Positions 37,146 to 50,182 of a stretch of DNA of 64,000 nt are shown piece by piece. A model generated the notes under the pieces. That model searched no databases. It was not told where the DNA came from and was given only the letters and a program-made list of their open reading frames with translations. The translations under genes and the position numbers were made by a program. How positions within the stretch are numbered: the first letter of the stretch is position 1; every line of letters starts with the position of its first letter. The DNA lies in the NCBI GenBank assembly GCA_029465975.1, contig CM055757.1:1426001-1490000 (forward strand). The letters run 5' to 3'. Origin of the DNA: Dallia pectoralis (Eukaryota; Chordata; Actinopteri; Esociformes; Umbridae).

Positions 37146-38611
37146 ATGCCGCATCCACTGAGTTGTGACAAAAACGTGACACGCCGGCCATGCACACCAC
37201 CGGTCCTCCAGAGAAGGGGCTTGATAACCACCATTATATTGGTGATGGATATTCAGAATCAGGTTTATTTCACCGTGTCTGTTTACACATACAGATAATT
37301 TGTTCTGACATCTTGCTGCAACATTTAAAACAAACATTCTAAAACGTACACGAACAGTACAAACAGAACAAAACACGAGCAATCCGACAAGCGATACCAT
37401 GCATAGCTGGCATATGTAACGTGTTTATATAGGATGTGTTATATGCATCTGAATAGTGTAAAGGAGCAATGTCTGGATGAAAGAACAATTTCGCAACAAA
37501 AGAAAAATGTCCTGTTGGTGAATATGTGTAAATTGTGCACATTTTTTGCAATGAACATCTCAGTCGCTAGACTTCCACCTGTGATCTGAATGGAAACGGG
37601 CAGTGCGCGATTTTGTAGTTGACTGTAGGCCCATATCACGAAACTGTCGGGTGTAGTGCGGTTTGAAAGCCATATGTAGAGCCAGGTATCCGTTCGAAAC
37701 AGGCTTATTTTCAATACAAACTAAAACAAACCGTGAACGGCGAAAAAAGCGAAACTGTTGTAAATGAAATGAAAGTGTGCATATAGCGTAGTAATAAAAC
37801 ATTCAAACAACAGCACATCTCTAACTACTTATCACACTCACCTCAATAACGTTGTGACTTAAAACAATGCTAAGCACCGGTGGATACTACTGACAACCCT
37901 TTATAGGCCAGCCTAACGATTAACAGCAAACACCTATGATAAGAAACAATGAGCTGTGCACCACCAATAGTGTTCCGTGCTGCAACAAACCCTCACCACT
38001 CGTGACAGTATAAAGCATGTACACTGATCTGCTGTAACATTACGACCACCTGATCACCCTGACTGGTCTACTGCTATGCACCCCGAAACACAACAAACTG
38101 CGCTCAGTGTTCTGACACATTTATTTTCAGAACCAGCAATACATTTTTCAACAATTTGAGCTTTAGAAGCTCATCAGCCTTCACTCCCCACGTGCAACAT
38201 GAACCTTTCATCACAATTTGGCCTTTGTCAAAGTCACTCAGATCCTTGCGCTTGCTTTACCCTTGCTTCTAATATGTCAAATTTGAGGACAAATGTTTAT
38301 TGGATGACAAATATATTTTACCCAGTGACCGGTGCAACATTATTGGTGTTATTCACTTTCCCTGTCAGTGGGGATGATGTTATGGCTGATCAGTGTATAT
38401 GTAAACAGGATTTATAAAACATAATAATAAAAACAGTTTCACAGCAATCCCCCACACACCAATTAAAAACGAAAAGGATTAACACACCAATGAAGTAAGC
38501 TCCAGTAAAAATGACTCCACTACTGAACTACTGACGCTAGCAGGCTCTTTGTGTCTCTCTTTGCCCTCCCTCCCCGAATAATTTACTGGAAGTAGTGGCA
38601 CATTGAAATGC

Positions 38612-38619
38612 TATAAATA
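38612..38619 (+). promoter_or_regulatory. TATA box of the deaminase-like gene
   Basis: TATAAATA about 320 bp upstream of the ATG. A probable noncoding first exon starts about 25-30 bp downstream and ends at CTATTAAG|GTGAGT (38673). Further acceptors occur at TTTTTTTAG|GATCAAC (about 38800) and TTTCAG|ATCTG (about 38930), so the 5' UTR is spliced. A strong TATA box suggests tissue-restricted or inducible expression. Confidence 0.6.
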
Positions 38620-38940
38620 GCTTCTCACAACTACCCAAATTTTACATCACTCGTCAACAGGTTCTCTATTAAGGTGAGTTTGCTTTTACCTTCTCTTCCA
38701 ATTTTGTTAACTATTGTTCTGCTTTTGGTCATAAAGAAAAAAAATGTGTTTTAATTTTATTAAATTAGTTCACTTTTGTAATTTTTCCCCCTTTTTTAGG
38801 ATCAACAAATCACATTTGTCACCCAAACTTGCCAACTCTGTGAGTTCCTTTTGATGTGTTATCATCTCCAGGCATTATAACGTTTTGATTTTAGACTACC
38901 TACAGAACTGTTTATTCCTGTGTTTCAGATCTGTGCAGTT

Positions 38941-39972
38941 ATGAGAGGAGCCGTCTTTCTTTTGTTTTCTCTCTGGGCTGGAGTGGACGCTATCAATCCA
39001 CAGATCTTAGCTGACGTGGTACAAAATATGAGAAGGTGAATGTTTCATGTTACTGCATAAATCATATAGCATGCTTTTTATCTGTGTATCTGTGAACAAG
39101 ACAACTGGATGCATGTTTGATCAGAGTAAGCAGTTAAAAAAAGGAGAAACTTGTAAAATTGTTTGTTAATTTAAACGCCATCCAGCTGGGCTGGAAACGT
39201 TATCTTCTGAAAGAGTAGGTTCTAGCCAAGATGGTGTTTGGCCAATTTCTCAGGAGATGCTTAAGTACAAATTGCATATTAAGATATTAGATAATTCCTT
39301 AAATCCTTGTTTCTCACCTGTCTCCTGTGGTTCAGGTTTGGGCTTGAGAACCATCAGTATGCAATGGCTGTTAGACTCACCCAACAGCAGTGCAATGACG
39401 AAACCGCGGTTTTTGATGTCGGCGTGCAACCCTCAGAGGTCCAGAAGAAACTCAAGGATGATTTTGTTTACCTCGGAGAGCGGATCATTGCAGCCATACC
39501 TGACACCCTCCACGCTGAATATCATCTCCTAGCCCATAACAATGTTTACCCCAGCCGTGTAAGTGCTCTTCTGGGGCGGGCAGATGCTAATGAGTGCATT
39601 GTCTTCTTCTCCAACTACTCTCCCTGTTTAGATACCTGCAACCATCCTGGAGGACAGTACAGCATTCTCCCCTTCCTAAATGTCTTTAATACATGGAATG
39701 CTAATCAGAAAGCTTTTGTCTTCTCCTCTGTTTGGGAACCTGCTAGACACCATCCTGGAATAATTAACCCATCTAAGTCAGATGTGCATGAGTCATTCAA
39801 AAGAATTAATTCATACATCCCTGTATATCGCTGTGTCAGATACGCGGTGAAGGGAAAAATGCAGAACGAATGCTACGCTTGTGTTACTTCCAACACAGAT
39901 CCTGAAAAAAATAATTGTCTGTATGGTTACCCAAAAAAAGTGGAACCTGTGTCGAACTGTAGAAATGTCTAG
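38941..39972 (+). CDS. secreted deaminase-fold protein (SNAD-like AID/APOBEC relative)
   Basis: Two coding exons, 38941-39035 and 39336-39972, join within an Arg codon; 732 bp, 243 aa. Residues 1-17 form a signal peptide (cleavage after VDA) and there is no membrane segment, so the product should be secreted. The mature protein has the zinc-dependent cytidine deaminase signature: H91-A92-E93, then S127-P128-C129 and C133 (PCx3C). H91, C129 and C133 would bind zinc and E93 would be the proton shuttle. The E-to-PC spacing of 34 residues is longer than the 23-28 usual in APOBECs. Other cysteines (C51, C119 and several near the C-terminus) suggest disulfides, as expected outside the cell. Secreted AID/APOBEC-like deaminases (SNADs) are described in fishes and proposed to act in immunity. 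The match is by motif and architecture; the substrate is unknown. TATA box upstream, AATAAA at 40022. Confidence 0.75.
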
Positions 39973-40021
39973 AATCCTGATCTGTAACTACTCTGTCAAC
40001 CCCTTCTTCTCTACACAGTTC

Positions 40022-40027
40022 AATAAA
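40022..40027 (+). terminator. poly(A) signal of the deaminase-like gene
   Basis: AATAAA 50 bp after the stop codon, in the context ttcaataaaatgg. It gives a compact mRNA with a very short 3' UTR. Confidence 0.75.
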
Positions 40028-41034
40028 ATGGATTTCAGCAGAAAATACTTTTTTTTGTACTTTTGTCCTTGTGAAACATGTATATGCTGGTGTTCACTTT
40101 TGTACATGTGGATCCAAGGGATTCCTGCAGACTTTTTACAACGTTGGTAGTTGCAAATATCAGATAGCCTAACTCAGAATGTAAACCTTTTTCCTGAAAT
40201 TACCCCCTTGGACAGATGTATTTTGAAGTGCTGGCCTCGCCAAAAGTTACAGGGTAAAAAATGTAAGTTTAGTGGAGTAAATTCTTGATTTCTTCAAGTT
40301 AAGACATATTTTTAAGCGATACCAGTACTTCATTTTCACTCTATGTGCGCATGGCCAGATAGAGACGGACAGCCAAGTGCTTTTATTCAAACACATACGG
40401 ATATACAACAATTGGCAGCCCTGCCTATGATCGAGAATTACTTGCCGCTGGTATTTCATGTATTTATAGGGACATGTTTATATAGAGCAATTGCATCTAC
40501 CATCTGAGGCTTGTTGTGGTTCACAACTTCAATGGTGTTAGAACATCCTCCTCTGAGATTAAAATTAACAAGAAATGAACTGACAGACTCAGCCCTTCGA
40601 TTTTTGTCTTGTTTCTGTGTCTTTTCTCCCTGTTCACTGGCTCCCCCTGCTGACCAGAGTTGGCTCCAGCTCTCGACGTCACCGGTCTACAAACTGCCAC
40701 CGCCCACATCCTCAGCTACACGTCCTTAGGGCTTGATGGTCCTATTTTGTGGTCCATGGGCTTATGGCTTCATAAGTGTAAACAAAACAACAAAGGATGT
40801 ACTTAAAAATGTACAAACTGTCAAGGAATATGATGATGAGCTTTTACACTGCCATCAGTCCATCCTGACCTCCTCAATCCGTCTGGTATGCTGCAACCTG
40901 TCAAAGACACTGGCAGGCTGTAGCGCATCATTGGCTGCAATCTGCCATCTCTACTCGACCGACACACCTCCAGGACGCTAAATTGGGCAGCAAAGATTTA
41001 GGCTGTTACCTCTCACCCTGGAAATTGACTATTC

Positions 41035-41330
41035 AGAACTCTCCTCTTTGGCAGAAGGCTGAGGTCTATCAATACCAAAACTCGCCACAAGAACAATTTC
41101 TTCCCTACAGCAGTTGGCCTAAGAAATATGCCCCCAAACTGACTATAGCCTGCTCCTCGTATTCACAATCACTCAGTACTCTCACTGGACATTTGCACCT
41201 TACATATTTACGTATTACATATGTTGGTATTTTATTGTGGTCTATTCTTCATATTTTGTTATCACAAGTGTATTAACTTGCCAGAACAAATGTATTGTAA
41301 ACTTGCTTGCCAATTAAACTCTTTTGATTC
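41035..41330 (+). mobile_element. LINE 3'-end relic
   Basis: One frame reads RHKNNFFPTAVGLRN, like the NSFFPTAVGLLN motif near the C-terminus of several fish non-LTR retrotransposons. It is followed by an AT-rich tail. Upstream coding (about 40730-41030) is broken. The element cannot be assigned to a clade. The stretch 40030-40730 before it holds nothing I recognise. Confidence 0.4.
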
Positions 41331-41904
41331 TATTTCTGATGTCTGTGTATTGTATTCAAACGAATTCAGATATTTACGCATCACTAGGACTTGTCCACAA
41401 AGACTACAAAACCCAAGATCAGGAAGTGTTTTTTAAATAACTATCTGACGTCACACTCCAGGAAATTGCAGTATGTACACAATGGACCCTCGACGAAGTT
41501 AGTAAGAGACTGTTTTAGCAGAAAATATATACTGAACGAAACCTTACGTCATTGTTAAGTCACCTTGTGGATTAGCCTTTAGACTTTCCAAAACCAATGT
41601 TAGGTTATTTTGTTAACCGATGTTAGATATTCTGTGTTTGTTTTGTCCTAAATACTGAATGCTAGCTACATTAGCACTAACGTTGTATTATGTATCTGTG
41701 TGCCGGCTTACAATAGCTGACCACCTACATAACGTCTGATTATAGTCGGTTTGTTGGCCTGCTTTATCTCAATGTCATTCACATTACAGATATATTGATC
41801 TGGGTTGTAATGTTTGTGGTTGTAATAACGAGCTGGCATTGCAAACGAGTATATCAGCTGCATATTATATGAGCTAACGTTGGCTAACTAGTTAGCCTGC
41901 ATAT

Positions 41905-42055
41905 ATTAACCATAGCAGGGTGTATTCATTTATATTTATATTTTTATATTCATATTAACCATAGCAGGGTGTTAATTTATATTAACCATAGCAGGGTGTA
42001 TTCATTTATATTTTTATATTTATATTAACCATAGCAGGATGTATTCATTTCGTAC
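41905..42055. repeat. short tandem repeat upstream of znf513
   Basis: Four imperfect copies of attaaccatagcagggtg followed by an AT-rich spacer of variable length, 300-450 bp upstream of the znf513 ATG. The rest of 41331-42350 is promoter/5' UTR and spacer. Confidence 0.8.
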
Positions 42056-42350
42056 ACTTTTATTAAAATAAATATTGAGAAACATTTAGTTAAACAGATG
42101 AATCAAGGTATGTGCCTCTTCTGTTTGGCGAAAGGTTTCATGGCCGAGCGTTTTGTCCTGACCGTATCAATACACTGTGCGTTTCTGAGAGTGTCTGGTG
42201 ATACTGGAAGTCTTGTTTCTGTCCGTTGGAGGAAGAGGAAGATGACAGAGTAGGGGATTGACGACCTGACGGAACCCAGACGCCAGAACAGAACAAACCA
42301 CAGAGGGAACTGAGACTGACTGACGGGGAGGCAGACAAAGAAGAGGAAGA

Positions 42351-43479
42351 ATGCCCAGAAGAAAACAGTCGAATCCACAGCCCGTCAAATGTATGTATAA
42401 TGGTACTATTTCTATGGCTATTTATATGGCACTCTATTTCCATGTTATCAATTGGGCAGTGAACAAGTTAACTCGCTTTATGTCCTATGAGTTTTCCAGA
42501 TTTCCATATAAAAGATTAAGTAATATGTTGATGGCATTTCTTGTACTTAATAACGGAGTGGTTCAAAGCTTCTGGGTGGTTTCTAACTAGTACTAAGTAT
42601 TTTCTCTTCAGGTCTTTGGTGCTAAAAATAATGACGTTGATAAGAGAATTTGGCTTTTAGTGTAGTGTCTTGGTTTTGTGCCAGTGTATTTTTGTGTTAG
42701 GTGTCATCCTTCTGTCCTCTCTTTACAAATGTCGTTGTATTGTCCTGCCTCCACTGTGCGTGTTGGCGTGAGATAGAAGTGAGGAGGGTAAACTCATCCT
42801 AAATGCTCCGTCTCAGTTGGACTTCCTTTCGGCTTCCTGTTTCTAGTTCTGCTACACCCCTGCCTGACCCTGACACCCCCGCCCTTCACCAATCCTAGTT
42901 ATTTGTCTTCCTGTGTCTGACATCTCTCTCTCTCTCCTCCCCCCTATTTGTTTTAACTTCCTCTTCCCTTTTCTCTCTCTCCCTTCCTCTTATTCCCTCC
43001 CTCCCTTCCCACTCCCCCACTCCCCGCCGTATTATTAGATGGACTGTTGTAATCGTGTTGTGTGTCTGTTACACTAGATGGTGTCGTTTAGTCAAATTCT
43101 GTGTAACAGTAGATAGAAAACCACAGTAGGGCTGTAATGGTGCACATATCCATATTTGTTTGGTATGTGGCGTTCTCAAGGCGAATATGAATGAAAATGT
43201 TTTTCAGAAGCCAAACGATCAGTACGCTGTGTTAAACTGGAAATTACAAAAGATTATCGTGATTGTTAGCGCTTTTCCAACTCTTGTTCTTTAAGCCAAT
43301 CTTAATGAGGTACAGCTAGTTCGATAAAGGTATTGTGGTGACATTGCAGAAACTTCTAGCCTTGCTTAAATATCCAGTTTGCCACCATGTTGAGATTCCA
43401 GTTGACTAGAACAGTGATAGAAAGAGTGTTGTCTCCCCAATTTATTAAAGCAACAGTCTAATTTGGCTAAGGAAATGGT

Positions 43480-43524
<45 letters not shown>

Positions 43525-43621
43525 CTGTGTGACTGTGTGTGTGTGTGACTGTGTGTGTGTGTGACTGTGTGTGTGTGTCTGTGTGTGTGTGACTGTGTGT
43601 GTGTGTCTGTGTGACTGTGTG

Positions 43622-43670
<49 letters not shown>

Positions 43671-46600
43671 CTGTGTGTGTGTGTGTGACTGTGTGTGTGT
43701 GTGTGTGTGTGTGTGACTGTGTGTGTGTGTGTGTGACACTGTGTGTGTGTGGCCATAGATTCCATGTGTCAGTATTCCGGTTGAGAATATAGGGATTCAG
43801 CTCCTTGTAAGGTGATCGAGCCATAAAACAAAAGTCCCTTTTCTACCTATTTTAGCAGACAGTCAGTACCCATACGATAAGATCGTATAACTATGTTTTT
43901 GAAATGTCTACGTAGTGTGGTGTAGTGCAGTGCTCTCATCGAACATACACTACCTACCTTCAAAGGTTTGGGCTCATCCAGAAATGTCCCTGTTTCAACA
44001 GAAATGCCCGCTTTTGTCAATTACAATAATCATAACATTGATCAGAAAAACTGTGTAGACATGGTTAATGTTTGTACATGACTATTTTAGCTGGAAAATG
44101 TATATTTTTAAGGGAATATCTACATTGGCGCACAGAGCAGATGCTGACGGAGTGCAATGTGATGGTCAGGGGCTGCATCGGGGGTGGGTAAGTTGGAGGT
44201 TTGTACAGGGTAGGAATGATCTAGAAGAGAGAAGACTAACACTCCATTTTGCAAAGCCATACCATATCCTATGGACGGCACTTAATTTCCTTCGACAACA
44301 GAACAATGACCCAAGGCACTTCTCTTTAGGGACTATTTAGGGAAGAAGCAGTCAGGTGGTATTCTGTCTATAATGGAATGGCCGGCACAGTCACCGGATC
44401 TCACCCCCATTAAGCTGTTAACGGGAGCAGAAGTAGTGCCCGTTATGCCAATCCAACTTGTGGAAGGAAGCAGGAGGGGAAATGTCTTCAAGGTTTTGCT
44501 AGGTGGTAATTAGATTATTTAACAAAAGCAACGTTTCAAGGCCATAATTATAATTTCATTATTTGTTTTATACGTGGCCTTAAACATTGCATAGTGTATT
44601 TTCTTTCTGGACAAGTTCTGCATCTTTGGCCAAATAAACAGGCATAATGATCCATCTAATGTTTTGTTTTGTGTGTTCGTTGTGTGTTTTTACGCTTGAT
44701 GGATGGTATTATGCGTTGTATGTGTTACAGTAGATGATGTAGTTTATCACGTTATGGTGTGTGTTGGGTTGTGTTACAGTAGATGATGTAGTTTAATCAC
44801 GTTATGGTGTGTGTTGGGTTGTGTTACAGTAGATGGGGTGGAGTGTGATCCAGGATGCCTGGACCTGCACAGTGACTTCCTGCTGAGTGCTGAGCTCTGT
44901 GAGCTTGGAGACACTGAGATCATAGGACTGGACAGAGACACAGGTCAGACACAATCAGTTTTCCCAGGCTGTGTTTGTATAACATGTATGTTAAAATGAA
45001 ATGCGTTCATAATGGACACACACACCACATAACTACACTAACACACACGTCTCATAATGGACACACACACACCACATAACTACACTAACACACACGTCTC
45101 ATAATGGACACACACACACCACATAACTACACTAACACACACGTCTCATAATGGACACACACACACCACATAACTACACTAACACACACGTCTCATAATG
45201 GACACACACACACCACATAACTACACTAACACACACGTCTCATAATGGACACACACACACCACATAACTACACTAACACACACGTCTCATAATGGACACA
45301 CACACACCACATAACTACACTAACACACACGTCTCATAATGGACACACACACACCACATAACTACACTAACACACACGTCTCATAATGGACACACACACA
45401 CCACATAACTACACTAACACACACGTCTCATAATGGACATAACACACACACCACATAACTACACTAACACACACGTCTCATAATGGACACACACACACCA
45501 CATAACTACACTAACACACACGTCTCATAATGGACACACACACACCACATGGAACTACACTAACACACACGTCTCATAATGGACACACACACACCACATA
45601 ACTACACTAACACACACGTCTCATAATGGACACACACACACCACATAACTACACTAACACACACGTCTCATAATGGACACACACACACACCACATAACTA
45701 CACTAACACTAACACACACGTCTCATAATGGACACACACACACACCACATAATTACACATAAACACACACCACATAACTACACTAATGGACGTCTCATAA
45801 TGGACACACACACACCACATAACTACACTAACACACACGTCTCATAATGGACACACACACACCACATAATAACTACACTAACACACACGTCTCATAATGG
45901 ACACACACACACCACATAACTACACTAACACACACGTCTCATAATGGACACACACACCACATAACATAACTAACACACACGTCTCATAATGGACACACAC
46001 ACCACATAACTACACTAACACACACGTCTCATAATGGACACACACACACCACATAACTACACTAACACACACGTCTCATAATGGACACACACACACCACA
46101 TAACTACACTAACACACACGTCTCATAATGGACACACACACACCACATAACTACACTAACACACACGTCTCATAATGGACACACACACCACATAATTACA
46201 CTAACACACACGTCTCATAATGGACACACACACACCACATAACTACACTAACACACACGTCTCATAATGGACCACACACACCACATAACTACACTAACAC
46301 ACACGTCTCATAATGGACACACACACACCACATAACTACACTAACACACACGTCTCATAATGGACACACACACACCACATAACTACACTAACACACACGT
46401 CTCATAATGGACACACACACACCACATAACTACACTAACACACACGTCTCATAATGGACACACACACACCACATAACTACACTAACACACACGTCTCATA
46501 ATGGACACACACACACCACATAACTACACTAACACACACGTCTCATAATGGACACACACACACCACATAACTACACTAACACACACGTCTTATAATGGAC

Positions 46601-49449
46601 ACACACACACCACATAACTACACTAACACACACGTCTCATAATGGACACACACACACCACATAACTACACTAACACACACGTCTCATAATGGACACACAC
46701 ACCACATAACTACACTAACACACACGTCTCATAATGGACACACACACACCACATAATGGACACACACACACTACACTAACACACACGTCTCATAATGGAC
46801 ACACACACCACATAACTACACTAACACACACGTCTCATAATGGACACACACACCACATAACTACACTAACACACACGTCTCACTAACACACACGTCTCAT
46901 AATGGACACACACACACCACATAACTACACTAACACACACGTCTCATAATGGACACACACACACCACATAACTACACTAACACACACGTCTCATAATGGA
47001 CACACACACCACATAATTACACTAACACACACGTCTCATAATGGACACACACACACCACATAACTACACTAACACACACGTCTCATAATGGACACACACA
47101 CACCACATAACTACACTAACACACACGTCTCATAATGGACACACACACCACATAACTACACTAACACACACGTCTCATAATGGACACACACACACCACAT
47201 AACTACACTAACACACACGTCTCATAATGGACACACACACACCACATAACTACACTAACACACACGTCTCATAATGGACACACACACACCACATAACTAC
47301 ACTAACACACACGTCTCATAATGGACACGCACACACCACATAACTACACTAACACACACGGTTCATAATGGACACACACACCACATAACTACACTAACAC
47401 ACACGTCTCATAATGTTTTGTCCTGACCAGGAATGACTGTGTTCTCTCTGAGTAATGATGGCTCCAGCCTTCCAGCTCCTGATGACTCCACCTTCCCAGC
47501 GTTCCTCTCTTGTAAGGGTTGCGGCCAGCTGATGGCGACTGACCTTGACCTGGGGGCGGGCTTAGACTTGGGGGTGGGACTCTACTGCCTTACCTGCGAA
47601 GAGGGTGTACAGTCAGAGTCTCACACTGCAGTGGAGGACACCTCACAGGGAGAGGAGTCAACCCCAGCTGTCCAATCTCGTTTCGGAAAGGACAGGAAGA
47701 GGAAGAAGAGTAAGGCGGGAATTAAAGAAGCCTGTGCAAAGCTGTATGTGTGTTCCCTGTGCAATTTCTCCTCGCGCTACTCGAACCATCTGAAACGCCA
47801 CATGAGGACCCACGACGGAGAGAAGCCGTACCGCTGCCCTCACTGCCCCTACGCCTCCACGCAGAGGGTCAACCTGCAGCGCCACACACGCACACACACT
47901 GGGGAGAAACCCTACCTGTGCACTGCCTGCAGCTATGCCTGTAGTTCCCTGGGAAACTTGCGGAGGCACCAGCGCTCGCACAACCAGGAGCCGCGGCCGC
48001 AACGACCGCAGGTGCTAAAGAAATGCAGCAGACGTAAACACACACTAGGAGATAATGGCGGAGGTAAGGGCTTGCAATCAGGTGCACTTAGACAGGCTGA
48101 CACGTCATGTGACACTTTCCTTCGATATGATTGGCCAATTTGCCAAAACAGAAGACAGGGGACTCAAGACAGGAGAAAGTCCTTCCTTCCTCTGAGAAAA
48201 TTTGCATGGATAGTCTGCCAATCATTTCTGCTAACTGCATATAAAACCATATTTTCAGACATTCACCAGAATTGTTCACACCATGTAATAAATTAAAAGC
48301 TGTTTATAGAAGATGGTTTTACCAGCAAACTCTTAGCCTGTAGTAGATGTGAAAGGAGAAGTGATGGTTAACTTCCTGAAACTGAATGCAATTTAAAAGA
48401 GGAAGGAGCTCTGTTTGGTTGGCTGGTTACTAAAGTTCACTAAGCAGGCTGTGTGCTTGCATGTGTGTATTAATGTGTGTGTGTGTGTGTATTAATGCAT
48501 GTGTGTGTTAATGTGTGTGTGTGTGTATTAATGTGTGTGTATTAATGTGTGTATTAATGTGTGTTTATTGTTCTGTCCTCCAGAAGCTGTGGTGTCCGAT
48601 CTGACCGTGTGTGTGAGGGAGGACTCGGACTTCCTCCAAACTCTAGGGGGGCTAGCCTCCCCTGCTTCCCCCCTCCTGCCTCTCTCCCTCCCCCGGCTAC
48701 CTGCCTCCGCCCCGCTCCCTGACCTCCTCTTTCCCCTCTGCTGTCACTCGTGCGGCCTCACCCTAGAGGGCGAGGGAGAGGAGGGGGAGGGTGGAGAGGA
48801 GGGTGATGGAGGGGGACAGGTGTGTAGCCGGTGCTCTGGGTCAGTGCCCAGTAAAGCTCCTGGGTCACCGAGCCCCACCGACACTGATAAGCCTAGTGAC
48901 AGGGGCTCCCAGCAGCTTCACCATGAAGCCAGTAAGCTGTACCGCTGCCCCCTCTGCCCTTTCCTGTCCCTATACCCCAACCACCTGGCCCGCCACGCAC
49001 ACACACACAGCGGGGAGAAACCCCACCGCTGCCCTCAGTGCCAGTATGCCTCGGCCCACTTGGACAACCTGAAGCGCCACCTTCGCGTCCACACCGGGGA
49101 GAAGCCCTACCACTGCCCCGAGTGCGCGTACGCATGTGGGAACTTGGCAAACTTGCGGCGACATGAGAGGATCCACTCTGGCGCCAAGCCGTTCCAGTGC
49201 ACTGTGTGTGGCTACAGCTGCAACCAGAGTATGAACCTGAAGAGACACATGTTAAGGCACAGCGGAGAGAAACCTTATGGCTGCGCTGAGTGTGGGTACA
49301 CCACAGGACACTGGGATAACTACAAACGACACCAGAGGAAACATGGACACAACACAGACAGCTGGGACAAACACACACACCAGGATGCTAGCACAGCTCA
49401 CAGCCAGGACTGGAAAATACAGCAGACTGACACACACACAACTGCATAA
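42351..49449 (+). CDS. znf513: zinc finger protein 513
   Basis: Four coding exons: 42351-42390, 44830-44943, 47431-48063, 48584-49449; 1653 bp, 550 aa (human ZNF513 is about 541). The N-terminus MPRRKQSNPQPVK is nearly identical to the human start and fixes the first exon. Eight C2H2 fingers are present as in the human protein: three at about 157-235 (exon 3) and five at about 382-516 (exon 4), with TGEKP-type linkers. Between them is an acidic/Pro-rich region. ZNF513 is a nuclear transcription regulator linked to retinal gene expression and to recessive retinitis pigmentosa in humans. Intron 2 is almost wholly a 49-bp repeat array, and the exon 2 acceptor region is triplicated. A possible poly(A) signal is at 50967 (AATAAA). 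Confidence 0.95.
43480..43750. repeat. GT-rich microsatellite in znf513 intron 1
   Basis: (GT)n broken by GACTGTGT words. Open frames of Thr/His or Cys/Val on either strand only mirror it. CT-rich runs lie at 42920-43030; otherwise intron 1 (42391-44829) holds the Tc1 relic and short spacer. Confidence 0.97.
44200..44430 (+). pseudogene. Tc1/mariner transposase relic
   Basis: Decayed reading frame with QQNNDPRHFSL, a shifted YLGKKQSGGILSIMEWPAQ and SPDLTPIKLL. This order (NDPKH ... WPxQSPDLNPIE) is the catalytic DDE region of Tc1-like transposases. It has frameshifts and an in-frame stop, and lies in znf513 intron 1 in the gene's orientation. Confidence 0.75.
44700..44829 (+). repeat. triplicated splice-acceptor region of znf513 exon 2
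   Basis: Three near-identical 49-50 bp units, each containing gtgttacagtagatg, place candidate AG acceptors at 44730, 44779 and 44829. The last is the one used in my model. Using either upstream AG would bring an in-frame stop. A weaker relative lies near 43060. Confidence 0.85.
44997..47414. repeat. 49-bp minisatellite filling znf513 intron 2
   Basis: About 49 units of 49 bp (acacacacgtctcataatgg, acacacacacaccacataac, tacactaac), most identical, with occasional 2-bp CA changes and small duplications. It begins about 55 bp after the exon 2 donor and ends 16 bp before the exon 3 acceptor AG. Confidence 0.96.
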
Positions 49450-49454
49450 CGCAC

Positions 49455-50090
49455 TGCATACCAACACTAACTGACACGCACATATCTGCACTGACACGCA
49501 CACGCCTACCAGCACTGATACACAGATGCCAACACTGTCACACACAGACCATCAGTGGCACACACATACCAACACTGACACACACATACCAGCAGTGACA
49601 CACACACATACCAACATTGACACACACATACCAGCAGTGACACACACACATACCAACACTGACGCACACGCACTAAATGTCATATACCAACACTGACACA
49701 CACACTAAATGTCATACACCACATACCAACACTGACCCGCACAGACTAAATGTCAAACACCACATACCAACACTGACACACACATACCAACACTGACACA
49801 CACATACCAACAGTGACACACACACATACCAACACTGACACACACACACACTAAATGTCATACACCATATACCAACACTGACACACACACACTAAATGTC
49901 AAACACCACATACCAACACTGACACATACCAACACTGACACACACACACCAACACTGACACACACACACACATACCAACACTGACACACACACACACACA
50001 TACCAACACTGACACACACACACACACATACCAACACTGACACACACACACACACAAGCCAACACTAAATGTCATACACCACATACCAAC
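49455..50090. repeat. 22-bp CA-rich minisatellite in the znf513 3' region
   Basis: Imperfect units accaacactgacacacacat with longer blocks containing ctaaatgtcatacaccacat. It starts just after the stop codon and is probably in the 3' UTR. The following 50091-51266 is unremarkable apart from a GT run at 50152-50178 and the AATAAA at 50967. Confidence 0.9.
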
Positions 50091-50147
50091 ACTGAAGCAC
50101 ATTTCTGCAAGTAAATTGTCCAAATGATGGCGGAACACACTGGTCAA

Positions 50148-50182
<35 letters not shown>

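Noticed and set aside
42103..42443. Minus-strand open frames over the znf513 start
   Set aside because: Overlap the recognised znf513 start codon and 5' UTR; no splice partners or homology seen.
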